Shown: piece after piece, positions 50,534 through 59,845 of the stretch | Numbering within the stretch: the first letter of the stretch is position 1 | Layout: each line of letters starts with the position of its first letter | Assembly: GCF_000620845.1 (NCBI RefSeq) | Contig: NZ_KK211189.1 | Coordinates: forward strand, 132,501 to 196,500 | Source: Exiguobacterium marinum DSM 16307 | Lineage (GTDB): Bacteria > Bacillota > Bacilli > Exiguobacteriales > Exiguobacteriaceae | DNA length: 64,000 bases | Direction: 5' to 3' | Notes under the pieces: model-generated | Seen by the model: only the letters and a program-made list of their open reading frames with translations | What the model was told of the DNA's origin: nothing | The model's database searches: none | Translations under genes and position numbers: made by a program

Positions 50534-51316
50534 ATGGATGTCGTCACGTTAGTCGGACTCATACTCGGGTTCCTCACCCTCGTCGGTGGAATGATATTAA
50601 AAGGAGCAGGTGTTGCGCCGCTGATCAACCCAGCCGCACTGGTTATCATTTTTGTCGGTACAGCCGCAGCGGTCAGTATTGCCGTATCGAAAGAGCAGCT
50701 GCAGAACGTCCCCAAACTGTTTAAAATCTTGTTCAAAAAACAAGAACTCCCAAGTAAATCCGGATTGCTCACGCAATTCGTCGACTTGTCGACGCAAGCT
50801 CGGAAAGAGGGCCTCTTATCACTCGAAACGGCGCTCGAACAAGTCGAAGAACCGTTTTTACGTCAAGGCATGATGATGGTCATCGACGGTCAGCCTTCTG
50901 AATATATTGCGGAAGTCATGTCACGTGACATCGAAAACATGGAACAACGCCATAAAGCGAACTCCGACATTTTTACCCAAGCCGGGACATACGCCCCGAC
51001 ACTCGGGGTACTCGGAGCCGTTATCGGATTGATTGCAGCTTTAAAAGATTTATCGGATATTGAAAAGCTCGGCCATGCCATTTCAGCAGCATTCGTGGCA
51101 ACATTATTCGGAATTTTCACCGGATACGTGCTCTGGTTCCCATTTGCGAATAAACTCAAGCAGTATTCAAAGAGTGAAGTCATCATCAAGGAAATGATGA
51201 TTGAAGGGATTTTATCGATTCAAAGCGGTGAATCTCCAAAAACGTTAGAAGATAAACTGTCTGTGTATTTGTCTCCAAAGGAGCGAGCTGACTATGAAGC
51301 GCAAAAAGAAGCATGA
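50534..51316 (+). CDS. motA: Flagellar motor stator protein MotA
   Basis: About 260 residues and four membrane helices. The proton-channel stator signature GTYAPTLGVLGAVIGLIAAL is present, with the cytoplasmic domain between helices 2 and 3 (charged residues that contact FliG) and the FVATLFGIFTGYVLWFP helix. It overlaps motB by 23 bases. The start ATG 50534 is 11-14 bases from AAAGGTGG; the upstream GTG 50519 falls inside the ribosome site. No other flagellar genes are in the window. Confidence 0.92.
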   Translation: MDVVTLVGLILGFLTLVGGMILKGAGVAPLINPAALVIIFVGTAAAVSIAVSKEQLQNVPKLFKILFKKQELPSKSGLLTQFVDLSTQARKEGLLSLETALEQVEEPFLRQGMMMVIDGQPSEYIAEVMSRDIENMEQRHKANSDIFTQAGTYAPTLGVLGAVIGLIAALKDLSDIEKLGHAISAAFVATLFGIFTGYVLWFPFANKLKQYSKSEVIIKEMMIEGILSIQSGESPKTLEDKLSVYLSPKERADYEAQKEA

Positions 51317-52073
51317 TCATGAAGAACACATTCCGGAAGGATGGCTGATTCCTTACGCCGATTTGTTGACCCTCCTGCTTGCGCTTTTCATCGTGTTATT
51401 TGCATCGAGCAATGTCGACCAGACAAAGCTTGAGAAAATGTCACAGTCTTTCAACCAAGTATTCTCAGGAGGCGTCAGCGTCTTTCAGGCTTCGACCGCC
51501 TCAAACAGTGATATCAGTCGGACGGATAAAACCGATACGACCGCCAACCCACGCACATACGAGCTAGCTCAGCTTGATGAGTTGAAAGAAGATGTGAATC
51601 AATACATTAAAAAGAATGGGCTTGAAAGCCAAATCAAAGCGACCATCAACTCGAGTGGTCTGGTCTTGACGATTCAAGATCGTGCCCTCTTCAACTTAGG
51701 AGAGGCGACACTCGATACGGATGCTCGGAACGTTGCTCAAAACATCAGTCAGATTTTAGAGAAAGCTGGAAAACGAGAAATTGTCGTTTCCGGCCATACT
51801 GATAACATCCCAATCAACACAGCACGTTTCCCGTCAAACTGGGAACTCAGTTCGGCTCGTGCGACAGCGTTCATGCGTGGCCTTTTAGCAAATGACGCCT
51901 TGAACCCGGCTCAGTTCACACTGGCAAGTTACGGTGAATTTAAACCAATCGCGACGAACGACACAGAAGAAGGTCGCTCGAAAAATCGACGCGTCGAAGT
52001 GCTAATTAAACCACTCGTCGACCTTTCCGAAGGCGAACCAAAGATGATTGAAACCATCACCCTACCTGACTAA
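51294..52073 (+). CDS. motB: Flagellar motor stator protein MotB
   Basis: 259 residues. A short basic cytoplasmic tail is followed by one membrane helix carrying the essential Asp in WLIPYADLLTLLLALFIVLF, a periplasmic-side linker, and a C-terminal OmpA-like peptidoglycan-binding domain (VVSGHTDNIPINTARFPSNW, NRRVEVLIKP). It pairs with MotA to conduct H+ or Na+. Which ion is used cannot be decided by eye. Confidence 0.94.
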   Translation: MKRKKKHDHEEHIPEGWLIPYADLLTLLLALFIVLFASSNVDQTKLEKMSQSFNQVFSGGVSVFQASTASNSDISRTDKTDTTANPRTYELAQLDELKEDVNQYIKKNGLESQIKATINSSGLVLTIQDRALFNLGEATLDTDARNVAQNISQILEKAGKREIVVSGHTDNIPINTARFPSNWELSSARATAFMRGLLANDALNPAQFTLASYGEFKPIATNDTEEGRSKNRRVEVLIKPLVDLSEGEPKMIETITLPD

Positions 52074-52103
52074 AAATCACCCACTCGTTTGAGTGGGTGA
52101 TTT
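52074..52103. terminator. Bidirectional terminator after motB
   Basis: Perfect 13-base stem (52074-52086 and 52091-52103), loop GTTT, abutting the stops of two converging genes. Confidence 0.85.
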
Positions 52104-52106
52104 GTG

Positions 52107-53531
52107 TTATTGCATCAATTTAAAGTAGCGTCTTGCAAGTTCTGTGAGCGGACTTTCAAACAAGCGTTTCCGCCAATAAAGATCCGTGACTTTCTTCACC
52201 GCCTCACTTCGCGACGGATATGGATAAATCATCCTAGACAACTTCCCGATCTTATCGCCACGTTGCATCGCATAGACGACGATTTGCATCCAATCGCCTG
52301 CCGATTCACCGACCGCATGCGCACCGATAATCTTTCCATTTTTCTTCGTAATGACTTTGACAAAACCAGCCTCTTGCCGCTCAGCGATAAAGCGATCAAC
52401 TTCGGACAGTTTCGCTTCATACGTCTCGATGTCATCGCCGTAATGCTCGCGCGCCTCCTGCTCTGTCATGCCAACGTGAAACACTTCAGGGTCTGTGAAC
52501 GTAATCCACGGTAGCTTACTATAGTCGACCTTGTTCCATAACCCAAATAGTGCGTTCGCGACAACCGCCTTCCCTTCTTCACCGGCCGCATGTGTGAACG
52601 GCAGCGTCTTGATTGTATCCCCAATCGCAAAGATATGTGATTGTGACGTTCGATACGAAGATGAGACGTCGATATACCCTTTCGTCACTTGAACGTTTGC
52701 CCGGTCGAGACGAAGCGCATCAATCCGTGGAACGCGACCTGTCGCCATGAGCAATTTGTCCGCCTCATATTCAATCGTTTCACCATCTACTTCTGTCGTG
52801 ACACGGACTCGTCCATCGATTTCATCGACTCGTTTCACCTTCACGCCGATTTTTAAGCGCATCGCCATCTCAAGTTGGGATTTTAAATACGTTGAGACGT
52901 CTTTGTCTTCTTTCGGAAGGAAGTCTTCCTGCGCCTCGAGCACCGTGACTTGAGAGCCAAGTCGAACGAATGATTGAGCTAGCTCGAGTCCGACCGTTCC
53001 GGCACCGATGACAATCAAACTCTCTGGAAGCGTCTTTTCTTCAAAGACGGTTTCATTTGTTAAGTATGGGACTTGATCTAGTCCATCGATGGGAGGGACT
53101 GTTGGTTTCGACCCCGTCGAGATAACAAATTTTTTCCCAATCAATAAATCGTTCCCCACCTTTAGTTCATGCGGACTTTGGAACGAGGCTTCTCCAATAT
53201 AGACGTCCACGCCAATCTTTTCAAAGCGTTCTGTCCCGTCATGGTCTTGAATGATAGCACGTGCCTTGTCGACTCGTGCCTTAGACATTTGGTAATGCTC
53301 TCTTCCATTGAACTCTGTTCCGAGGACACGCGCCGCCCGCATCATCGCATTTGCTTCTTTTGATGCGGCAATCAGCGCCTTAGATGGTACACATCCAACA
53401 TGTAGGCAGTCTCCACCTAAGTGTTTATTCTTTTCAACAAGCGCTACTTTCACACCTAAATTTGCAGCACCCGCGGCCACCGTCATTCCAGCGGCACCAC
53501 CACCGATGACTATCAACTGATAATCCTTCAT
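52107..53531 (-). CDS. Class I pyridine nucleotide-disulfide oxidoreductase
   Basis: 474 residues: FAD motif IVIGGGAAGMTVAAGAANLG, redox disulfide GGDCLHVGCVPSKAL, NAD(P) motif IVIGAGTVGLELAQSF, and second FAD motif HIFAIGDTI. The C-terminal interface domain has YPYPSRSE where lipoamide dehydrogenases have a His-Pro catalytic motif, so it is more like mercuric reductase-related or RclA-like enzymes than a true dihydrolipoyl dehydrogenase. It lacks the C-terminal Cys pair of MerA. It overlaps the DUF1499 gene by four bases. Confidence 0.85.
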   Translation of the reverse strand: MKDYQLIVIGGGAAGMTVAAGAANLGVKVALVEKNKHLGGDCLHVGCVPSKALIAASKEANAMMRAARVLGTEFNGREHYQMSKARVDKARAIIQDHDGTERFEKIGVDVYIGEASFQSPHELKVGNDLLIGKKFVISTGSKPTVPPIDGLDQVPYLTNETVFEEKTLPESLIVIGAGTVGLELAQSFVRLGSQVTVLEAQEDFLPKEDKDVSTYLKSQLEMAMRLKIGVKVKRVDEIDGRVRVTTEVDGETIEYEADKLLMATGRVPRIDALRLDRANVQVTKGYIDVSSSYRTSQSHIFAIGDTIKTLPFTHAAGEEGKAVVANALFGLWNKVDYSKLPWITFTDPEVFHVGMTEQEAREHYGDDIETYEAKLSEVDRFIAERQEAGFVKVITKKNGKIIGAHAVGESAGDWMQIVVYAMQRGDKIGKLSRMIYPYPSRSEAVKKVTDLYWRKRLFESPLTELARRYFKLMQ

Positions 53532-53896
53532 CGAATCAACCTCCGATATTGTTCACTCACATTTTCCATCCGTTTTCGATTCACGCCGAGGTCTGAATAA
53601 CCGACACGGGATGCGGACCTAAACTCGATTTGTTGAGTCGCATCATCAAATAGAAAATCGACATCATCTTTAAATCGCATCACTTTCGAAGTCACCACAT
53701 AATGAAGACCATCGTCTGTTTCTTTCACCAGTTCGGCCCGAGACAATTGATTCATTGCCATCTTGATTGCTTCAACCGATTGCTCGCGACTGCCCGCATA
53801 TGGCAATGGAGACATACGCAATTCCTCAATCGAGGTTTGTGTCGAAACGGCGTTCGGACTTCCTTTTAACGGCTTCAAGGATTGATTTGCCATCAT
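53528..53896 (-). CDS. DUF1499 family protein
   Basis: 122 residues. The opening SLKPLKGSPNAVSTQTS and EELRMSPLPYAGSREQSVEA are typical of DUF1499, and YVVTSKVMRFKDDVDFLFD also fits. Function unknown. It starts at ATG 53896, five bases after GGGAGG, and is coupled to the disulfide oxidoreductase downstream (ATGA overlap), which suggests a shared redox role. Confidence 0.75.
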   Translation of the reverse strand: MMANQSLKPLKGSPNAVSTQTSIEELRMSPLPYAGSREQSVEAIKMAMNQLSRAELVKETDDGLHYVVTSKVMRFKDDVDFLFDDATQQIEFRSASRVGYSDLGVNRKRMENVSEQYRRLIR

Positions 53897-53957
53897 AAAA
53901 ACCTCCCTCATTCTACATACATCTATATGTAGCCTGAATTCGGGAGGTTTAACCCTT

Positions 53958-55337
53958 TTAATGTAGTTCGCTCGGATCGAGCGGTAATAAAACGGTCACG
54001 GTCGTCCCGTGTCCAATCTCACTCTCGATGACCAGTTTTCCTTCGTGTGCCTCGATCAATTCCTTCGAAATCGCAAGTCCGAGACCGCTACTCCCTTCCG
54101 TCACTTGAGCTTGATAAAACATCTCTGTGATGCGCTGTAAATGCTCACGAGAAATACCAGGACCTTCATCGATGATCGAGATGAAGGCGACGCGTTCTGA
54201 TTGAACGAAACGAATCGTCAATGTCCCACCGTCTGGTGAGAAGCGAATCGCGTTCTCGAGAATATTTAAAAACACTTGCTTCAATCGGTTCTCATCAAAA
54301 AGTCCGACCGACTTTTGAGGATACCGTTCAACGAGCGTGATGTCTTTGTCTTCGAGTGACTGCTTTAACTGCAACGTCACTTTTCGCAACAAGGAAACTA
54401 AATCCAGTTCCTGACGATACAAGACCAATCGACTCTCTTCGATTTTTGTATAATCAAGTAACTGTTCCACAAGACCAATCATACGCTCCGTTTCGGAATG
54501 GATGATGCTCAAACCAAGCTCTGTTTCTTCAGACAGTTTCTCATCGCCTCCCCGAATCGTCTCGGTCCATCCTTTAATCGATGTGAGAGGTGTTCGAAGC
54601 TCATGTGAGACGCTCGAGAGAAATTCGTTCCGTGTCGATTGATGTTGTTGCACTTTCGCACCTAAATACGTGAGGGTTCGAGCCAATGCCCCTAGCTCAT
54701 GTTTCTCATTCGATTCAACCGATACATCGAAGTCGCCCTGAGCCATCTCATCAGCGGTTTCAATCATTTGACGAATCGGTCTGACGAAGCGATCGGCAAT
54801 CCGAATGACGGTGTACAGAGCAAGTAACCAGATCAAGACACCAATTATGACGACCGTCATCCAAATTTCGCGAATGAGCGTATCCAAGTCTTCAAGCGGG
54901 CGCGTGAAACTAATGGCAAACTCTGACGTATCATTTGTCACAATTGGGCTCGTGACAGACAGATAGTGCTCTTCACCGACATCATAGTCTTGTACGACCG
55001 ATTCACCTCGTGCAAGCTCTTGTAATTGTTCTTGAGAAAAAGAGGCCTGTCTAGTCCGTTGACCGGTCGTTTTGACAATCGAACCGCTCCGGTCGACAAT
55101 CGTCAAATCGGTTCCTGGATATCCGAATGTTCGGACGAGGACAGAGAACGCACTAGGCGTCTCAAACCCGACTTGGGCTTGAGGATATAGATATGCACTT
55201 GTTGTCGCATGACTCAGTAACGCTTCTGACTCATACTCGTAATAGTATCGATATGTCCCGTAAGACAAGACGCTGACGAGCAGAAGTAAGACGATCGTCA
55301 CAACAATCATCATGCGAATGACTAACTGTTGTTTCAT
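53958..55337 (-). CDS. Membrane sensor histidine kinase
   Basis: 459 residues. Two membrane helices (about 9-29 and 162-182) bracket a roughly 130-residue extracellular sensor. HAMP (about 183-235), HisKA with VSHELRTPLTSIKGW, and HATPase_c with ILENAIRFSPDG, IIDEGPGIS and GSSGLGLAISKEL follow. It overlaps its response regulator by four bases (ATGA). The pair resembles the PhoPR/YkoGH group; the signal is unknown. Confidence 0.93.
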   Translation of the reverse strand: MKQQLVIRMMIVVTIVLLLLVSVLSYGTYRYYYEYESEALLSHATTSAYLYPQAQVGFETPSAFSVLVRTFGYPGTDLTIVDRSGSIVKTTGQRTRQASFSQEQLQELARGESVVQDYDVGEEHYLSVTSPIVTNDTSEFAISFTRPLEDLDTLIREIWMTVVIIGVLIWLLALYTVIRIADRFVRPIRQMIETADEMAQGDFDVSVESNEKHELGALARTLTYLGAKVQQHQSTRNEFLSSVSHELRTPLTSIKGWTETIRGGDEKLSEETELGLSIIHSETERMIGLVEQLLDYTKIEESRLVLYRQELDLVSLLRKVTLQLKQSLEDKDITLVERYPQKSVGLFDENRLKQVFLNILENAIRFSPDGGTLTIRFVQSERVAFISIIDEGPGISREHLQRITEMFYQAQVTEGSSGLGLAISKELIEAHEGKLVIESEIGHGTTVTVLLPLDPSELH

Positions 55338-56026
55338 GCCTCATGTCTCCGCCATTTATATCCGTGACCCCATAACGTCTCAATATAGATCGGATGACTC
55401 GGATCGTCTTCGATTTTTTGACGCAGGCGTCGAATATTGACATCGACCGTTTTTCGATCGCCGAAGTAATTGACCCCCCATACCGCGTCGAGTAACGCAT
55501 CGCGTGACAAGACGATCTCTTCATTTTGAACGAGATGACAAATCAAGTCGTACTCTGTTGGTGTTAAATCAATAGATTGTCCGTACTTTGTCACTTGCTT
55601 CGCTGCAAGGTCGATTGCGAACGGTCCCGACTTCAAGCGTTTCGAGTCTTTTCGTTTCACTTTCTCGACTCGGCGCAATAATGCTTGAATGCGCGCGACC
55701 AACTCACCTGGACTAAACGGTTTAGCGATGTAATCGTCTGCTCCTTTTCCGAGTCCTTCAATTTTATCTTCTTCGAGCGTTCGTGCCGTCAACATGATGA
55801 TTCCGACGTTTTCATCGATATCCCGAATAGCGGCACATGCTTCGAATCCATCCATTTCTGGCATCATGACATCTAACAAAACAACGTCAAACGGTTCACG
55901 ATCAAACGCGGTAACCGCTTCACGACCGTTTGTTGCCTCGAACACATCGAATCCTGCTCGTTTTAAGTTGACAATAATGAAGCTGCGAATCGCATGTTCA
56001 TCCTCAGCTACTAAAATTCGATTCAT
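55334..56026 (-). CDS. OmpR-family response regulator
   Basis: 230 residues: receiver domain with phospho-acceptor Asp in VVLLDVMMPEMDGF, conserved acidic pair in VAEDEH and Lys in YIAKPFSPGEL, then a winged-helix DNA-binding domain (LTPTEYDLICHLVQN, VDVNIRRLRQKIEDD). ATG 56026 follows AGAGGTGG. First gene of the two-component operon; target genes unknown. Confidence 0.94.
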   Translation of the reverse strand: MNRILVAEDEHAIRSFIIVNLKRAGFDVFEATNGREAVTAFDREPFDVVLLDVMMPEMDGFEACAAIRDIDENVGIIMLTARTLEEDKIEGLGKGADDYIAKPFSPGELVARIQALLRRVEKVKRKDSKRLKSGPFAIDLAAKQVTKYGQSIDLTPTEYDLICHLVQNEEIVLSRDALLDAVWGVNYFGDRKTVDVNIRRLRQKIEDDPSHPIYIETLWGHGYKWRRHEA

Positions 56027-56151
56027 ATTTCCACCTCTTCTAGAGTTCACTTCTCTACATTATAGTTACGTTTTTGCGACAAGGTTGTCAATTGACCTTA
56101 AAAAGGTTTAGGATTGTATCATTAGATTCTGAAGGAGGACCCCCTACTACT

Positions 56152-56973
56152 ATGAGTTACAAGATGATTGTATTAGATATGGATGATACGCTCTTCACGA
56201 GCGACCATACGATTTCCCCGAAGACAAAAGAAGCACTTCTCGATGCGCAGGCACGCGGCTATAAAGTCGTACTGGCGAGCGGACGACCTACGTTTGCGAT
56301 GTGGGAGGCAGCCCGCGAATTGGAGCTCGCGAAATATGGAAGCTTCATCTTATCGTTCAACGGTGCCTCGGTCATTAATTGTGCGACAAATGAAGAGATT
56401 TTCTCAAGTACGCTCCAACCGGACACGGTCGCCCATCTCCATGATATCAGTGAACGGGAAGGAATCGCGATTCATACGTACGTCGGTAACGAAATCGTAA
56501 CCGATCGTCCGAACTCTTATACGGATATCGAAGGTGAATTGACGGGCATGCCTGTCGTACATGTCGACAACTTTAAAGAAGCTGTGACGGCTCCGGTCGT
56601 CAAATGTTTGATGCTCGCGGATGGTGACACGCTCGCTCCGATTGAAACGAAGCTACAAGAAGAGTTGGCCGGAAAACTAGCCGTCGCTCGTTCAAAACCA
56701 TTCTTCTTAGAGTTCACAGAAGCCGGTGTCACAAAAGGCACAAGCCTCGCCTTACTAGCCAATCAACTCGGTATCGCACAAGACGAAGTGATCGCTTGCG
56801 GTGACGGAAACAATGATTTGACGATGATTGAATGGGCAGGTCTAGGCGTTGCGATGGGTAACGCTAACACGACAGTTAAAGGGAAAGCGGACTTCATTAC
56901 GAAGTCAAACAATGAAGACGGCATCGCTCATGTCATCGAGACATATATGACGGACGTATTCGTCACGCAATAA
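56152..56973 (+). CDS. Cof-type HAD-IIB family phosphatase
   Basis: 273 residues with HAD motif I LDMDDTLFTSD, motif II LASGRP, Lys in motif III (VTKGTSLALLA) and motif IV ACGDGNNDLTMI. The large C2-type cap places it in the Cof/YidA group, which acts on sugar phosphates, phosphorylated vitamins or nucleotides. The start ATG 56152 lies 13 bases from GAAGGAGG, somewhat long. Thirty bases before the next esterase gene, possibly cotranscribed. Confidence 0.9.
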   Translation: MSYKMIVLDMDDTLFTSDHTISPKTKEALLDAQARGYKVVLASGRPTFAMWEAARELELAKYGSFILSFNGASVINCATNEEIFSSTLQPDTVAHLHDISEREGIAIHTYVGNEIVTDRPNSYTDIEGELTGMPVVHVDNFKEAVTAPVVKCLMLADGDTLAPIETKLQEELAGKLAVARSKPFFLEFTEAGVTKGTSLALLANQLGIAQDEVIACGDGNNDLTMIEWAGLGVAMGNANTTVKGKADFITKSNNEDGIAHVIETYMTDVFVTQ

Positions 56974-57003
56974 GCTTCTGATTGTAGAAAGGGAGGAAGT
57001 AAG

Positions 57004-58002
57004 ATGAATAAAGGGTTGAAACGTGCTGGAGTCGGATTGATTGGAACAGCAGTCGCAGGAGCGGCTTATGTGTTACTTTCTCCTAAACCAGCGACACGTT
57101 TAATCAAAACTTCGTTCGCAGGGGGGAACGAAGTGGAGATGAAAGAATTTGAGGAAGTCGTTCAAAAAACGTCTGTCCGAAAAGACATCGACTACTTGTC
57201 TTCTTATGACAATGGAATGTTTGATTTGATTCGTTATGAAGGAAACGGACGAACTGTGCCGACGATTTTTTGGGTGCATGGTGGATCATTCGTCGGCGGA
57301 GATAAATCGGATGTGTTAAAATATGCCACTTCGATTGCGAGTAACGGCTACAATGTCGTCAGTATCAATTACGCACTCGCACCTGACGTGATGTATCCGA
57401 CCCCGCTCAAACAAATCGAGGAGGCGTACTCATTTATCGCTGAGAACAATGACCGCTTCCGTCTCGACTTAGACCGCATCTTCTTTGCGGGTGATTCGAA
57501 CGGTGGACAGCTCGCCGCACAGTTTGTCGGCATCCAGTTGAATGACGACTATTCGCCTTCTGCCGAAGTTGAGCAAGTCGTACCGAAGTCCTCTATTCTC
57601 GGAGCCATCCTCTTGTCTGCTCCGCTCGACTTGAAGCGCGCATGGCTCGAATCATCGAAGTCAGTAAACCGCTTCTTGTTCAAACGAATCGGATGGGCTT
57701 ACTTCGGCACATACAATTGGGAGACCCTACCGGTTGTCGCCGAAGCTTCGCCACTCGTCAATGTACCGGCCACATTCGTCCCAACGTTTATCGCGGACGG
57801 GAATGACCATTCCTTTGAAGAGCAGGCCAAGGAATTTGCGACGATTCTTTCAGGACGGACGGATGTCACGACTGTCTTTTATGATCAGAATGAGCACGAG
57901 CTCGGTCATAACTATTACTTCGAAATGGACCGCCCAGCGGCTAACTCTACGTATCGCCGTTTGATTACGTTCTTACGCGAAGCGACAAATCAATCTGTAT
58001 AA
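57004..58002 (+). CDS. Alpha/beta hydrolase (esterase) with N-terminal membrane segment
   Basis: 332 residues. N-terminal helix VGLIGTAVAGAAYVLLS suggests an anchor or uncleaved signal. Oxyanion motif WVHGGSFVGG, nucleophile Ser in FFAGDSNGGQLAA, and late catalytic residues in TFIADGNDHSFEEQ and NEHELGHNYY identify the esterase/lipase family. It shares layout with the hydrolase at 12727-13662. GGAGG precedes the ATG. Confidence 0.85.
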   Translation: MNKGLKRAGVGLIGTAVAGAAYVLLSPKPATRLIKTSFAGGNEVEMKEFEEVVQKTSVRKDIDYLSSYDNGMFDLIRYEGNGRTVPTIFWVHGGSFVGGDKSDVLKYATSIASNGYNVVSINYALAPDVMYPTPLKQIEEAYSFIAENNDRFRLDLDRIFFAGDSNGGQLAAQFVGIQLNDDYSPSAEVEQVVPKSSILGAILLSAPLDLKRAWLESSKSVNRFLFKRIGWAYFGTYNWETLPVVAEASPLVNVPATFVPTFIADGNDHSFEEQAKEFATILSGRTDVTTVFYDQNEHELGHNYYFEMDRPAANSTYRRLITFLREATNQSV

Positions 58003-58010
58003 ATGCACAA

Positions 58011-58050
58011 GAGGCGACGTTCTCCTACTATGGAAAACGTCGCCTCTTTT
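58011..58050 (+). terminator. Terminator after the second esterase gene
   Basis: Perfect 11-base stem GAGGCGACGTT/AACGTCGCCTC (58011-58021 and 58036-58046), then TTTT; it ends three bases before the phhA stop. Confidence 0.85.
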
Positions 58051-58052
58051 CG

Positions 58053-59612
58053 TTAGCGCAATAGTTCGAACGCACGACCAATCAATTCATTACGGGATGA
58101 AGAGGTATGACGCAATGCTTCAAGGCGTTCAATCAATGTCTGTTTCAGTCCTTCGTCATTCACCAGTTCCAGACACTCGATGTGTAATAACCAGGCGTCA
58201 GGATGGTTCGTTAAAATCTCTGGAATGAGACCATCAATCGATTCTCCCCGCGCACGCATGAGATGAATTCGATTGAACATCGGGTCATCGTTCGTCCATA
58301 CACGTTCATCTCGCTCGATGATTACGGGTTTTTCGATGACCATCAGCTCGTCTACCGTCGTTCCTGGGAAGATCGATGGAAGCGAGTCGACACGTACCTC
58401 GAGTGAGTCGAGAGGAATCGTCCGTCCTTCTAACTGAACGTTCACGTCTTGGAGCAGATCAGATGCACAGGCTTGACGAACGGTCGTCCCGTCCCCGAGG
58501 AGGTCATCGCAGTCTAGCGCAGATTCCGTATCATGGACAATGAGGAGTCCATGACGCTCTCGTTTCGTTAACTGACCACTTTTTACAATGGTGCATTCAT
58601 CCCATTGAATGAGCGTATGTTCTTTCGACTCCGTCATGTGGCGAACGATGCCGACACGTTCTGATCCGTCTTCGAGTCGAATCGTCGACTGACTTCCCGA
58701 CGCCAACGCTTTCGCCACGGATTCAATTCCACCTTTTCGAATCGCCATTCTTCCTTCTAGTTCATCTAAGACAGAAGAGAGTGTCTCAAAGTTTGGAATA
58801 ACGAACAGCTCTTTTTGCATGTTTGTCACGTCCTGCTTCGTCTGTAGCGCGTGCTCTAAGTCGAATGGATGTTTGACGACCGCATCCGTCAGACAGTGAC
58901 GGCTCTCTCCGACAGAGGACAAGAGACCTGCCCCGTAAATCATCGGACGCTCGAGGTCACCAATCAATCCAAATTCAACAGTCCACCAAAAGATTCGTGC
59001 GACTTGTTGCGCCTCTGAGAAGCCAGTCACTTGCGCTTTCGCCTCATGGACGGCTTTTTCCGCCGCCTCGATGTCTTGTTCGGTCGAATTGGCATTTTCC
59101 TTCACAATCGTCAAGCGTTTCAATGCTGCGAACGAGGCATGCTCTTCTCGGTTCATGAACGCCTTGGCCCCTAATTGACCGAAGCGTTTAACGATTTCCG
59201 AAAACGTCGGGTCCATCAACATCGGCGCATGTCCTGCCGCCTCATGAATGATGTCAGGCGCTGGACTGTATAAAATATTCTCGACTTTCCGAATGTCTGT
59301 CGCGACCGGCAGCATCCCATTTCCTTGGAAGTCAAAAAAGGCAACACCGGGGATGAGTCCATCCACTGCGACCGTCGACCATCCTGCCGTCTGCATCTCA
59401 TCCGTCATCAGTTCGACGTTCGGCAATCGGTCCGGTCCCATTCCCGTCCGTTTCAATCCTTCGATGTAAAACGGATGCGCCTTCCCTTCTAACGTATGCA
59501 AGTTCAACCGCAACACGAAACGCCAAACGGCGTGATCCGTTGGTGTGTATTCATTGTAGAACTGCGGTGAAATATGTGGGGCTAGGTGTTTTGGAATCAA
59601 TTGTGTCAACAT
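58053..59612 (-). CDS. phhA: Aromatic amino acid (phenylalanine) 4-hydroxylase with long C-terminal extension
   Basis: 519 residues. The first 290 are an iron- and pterin-dependent hydroxylase domain. The metal triad is His123, His128 (PDIIHEAAGHAPML) and Glu213 (WWTVEFGLIG). It converts phenylalanine to tyrosine with tetrahydropterin and oxygen. About 40 residues (165-200) form an extra helical insertion, and residues 290-519 have no recognised domain; Bacillus cereus-type PhhA is similarly long. A tyrosine T-box precedes it. The pterin recycling enzyme is encoded at 8161-8436. AAAGGAGG precedes the ATG. Confidence 0.92.
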   Translation of the reverse strand: MLTQLIPKHLAPHISPQFYNEYTPTDHAVWRFVLRLNLHTLEGKAHPFYIEGLKRTGMGPDRLPNVELMTDEMQTAGWSTVAVDGLIPGVAFFDFQGNGMLPVATDIRKVENILYSPAPDIIHEAAGHAPMLMDPTFSEIVKRFGQLGAKAFMNREEHASFAALKRLTIVKENANSTEQDIEAAEKAVHEAKAQVTGFSEAQQVARIFWWTVEFGLIGDLERPMIYGAGLLSSVGESRHCLTDAVVKHPFDLEHALQTKQDVTNMQKELFVIPNFETLSSVLDELEGRMAIRKGGIESVAKALASGSQSTIRLEDGSERVGIVRHMTESKEHTLIQWDECTIVKSGQLTKRERHGLLIVHDTESALDCDDLLGDGTTVRQACASDLLQDVNVQLEGRTIPLDSLEVRVDSLPSIFPGTTVDELMVIEKPVIIERDERVWTNDDPMFNRIHLMRARGESIDGLIPEILTNHPDAWLLHIECLELVNDEGLKQTLIERLEALRHTSSSRNELIGRAFELLR

Positions 59613-59633
59613 ATGAAGTCCTCCTTTGAAATC

Positions 59634-59845
59634 AAAAAATCCCTATCGATTGAATCGATAGGGACGACAAAGCCGCGGTACCACCCTAGTTACTAGAGAA
59701 TATCTAGTCACTTGATCCGATAACGGGGGACCGCTCAATCACGAGAGCTCGGGAACTGTAATTCGATTCATCTTTTGGGCGTGTTCGCAGCACCACACGC
59801 TCTCTGGGCCATGGAAGATGTCTCTACTTCGGTTCTTTCTTCGCT
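59634..59845 (-). promoter_or_regulatory. T-box riboswitch of phhA, specifier UAC (Tyr)
   Basis: Minus strand: T-box core AACTAGGGTGGTACCGCGG (near 59691-59673), terminator stem TCCCTATCGAT/ATCGATAGGGA with U-run (59634-59664), and stem I closing GAAC (59832-59835) with GTTC (59753-59756). The specifier loop reads GAAT-TAC-A, codon at 59758-59760, tyrosine. The alignment is the same as in the argS T-box. Upstream, 59846-59962 is A/T-rich with GCATA/TATGC repeats and no clear promoter. Confidence 0.92.

Noticed and set aside
52107-53531. Dihydrolipoyl dehydrogenase (lpdA) or mercuric reductase name
   Set aside because: The catalytic His-Pro motif of the former and the C-terminal Cys pair of the latter are absent, and no dehydrogenase-complex or mer genes are nearby.
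59634-59845. Phenylalanine (UUC) or arginine (CGA) specifier in the phhA T-box
   Set aside because: UUC occurs only in the closing stem (AGTTCC), and CGA lies before the GAA landmark. The aligned position with a following A is UAC.
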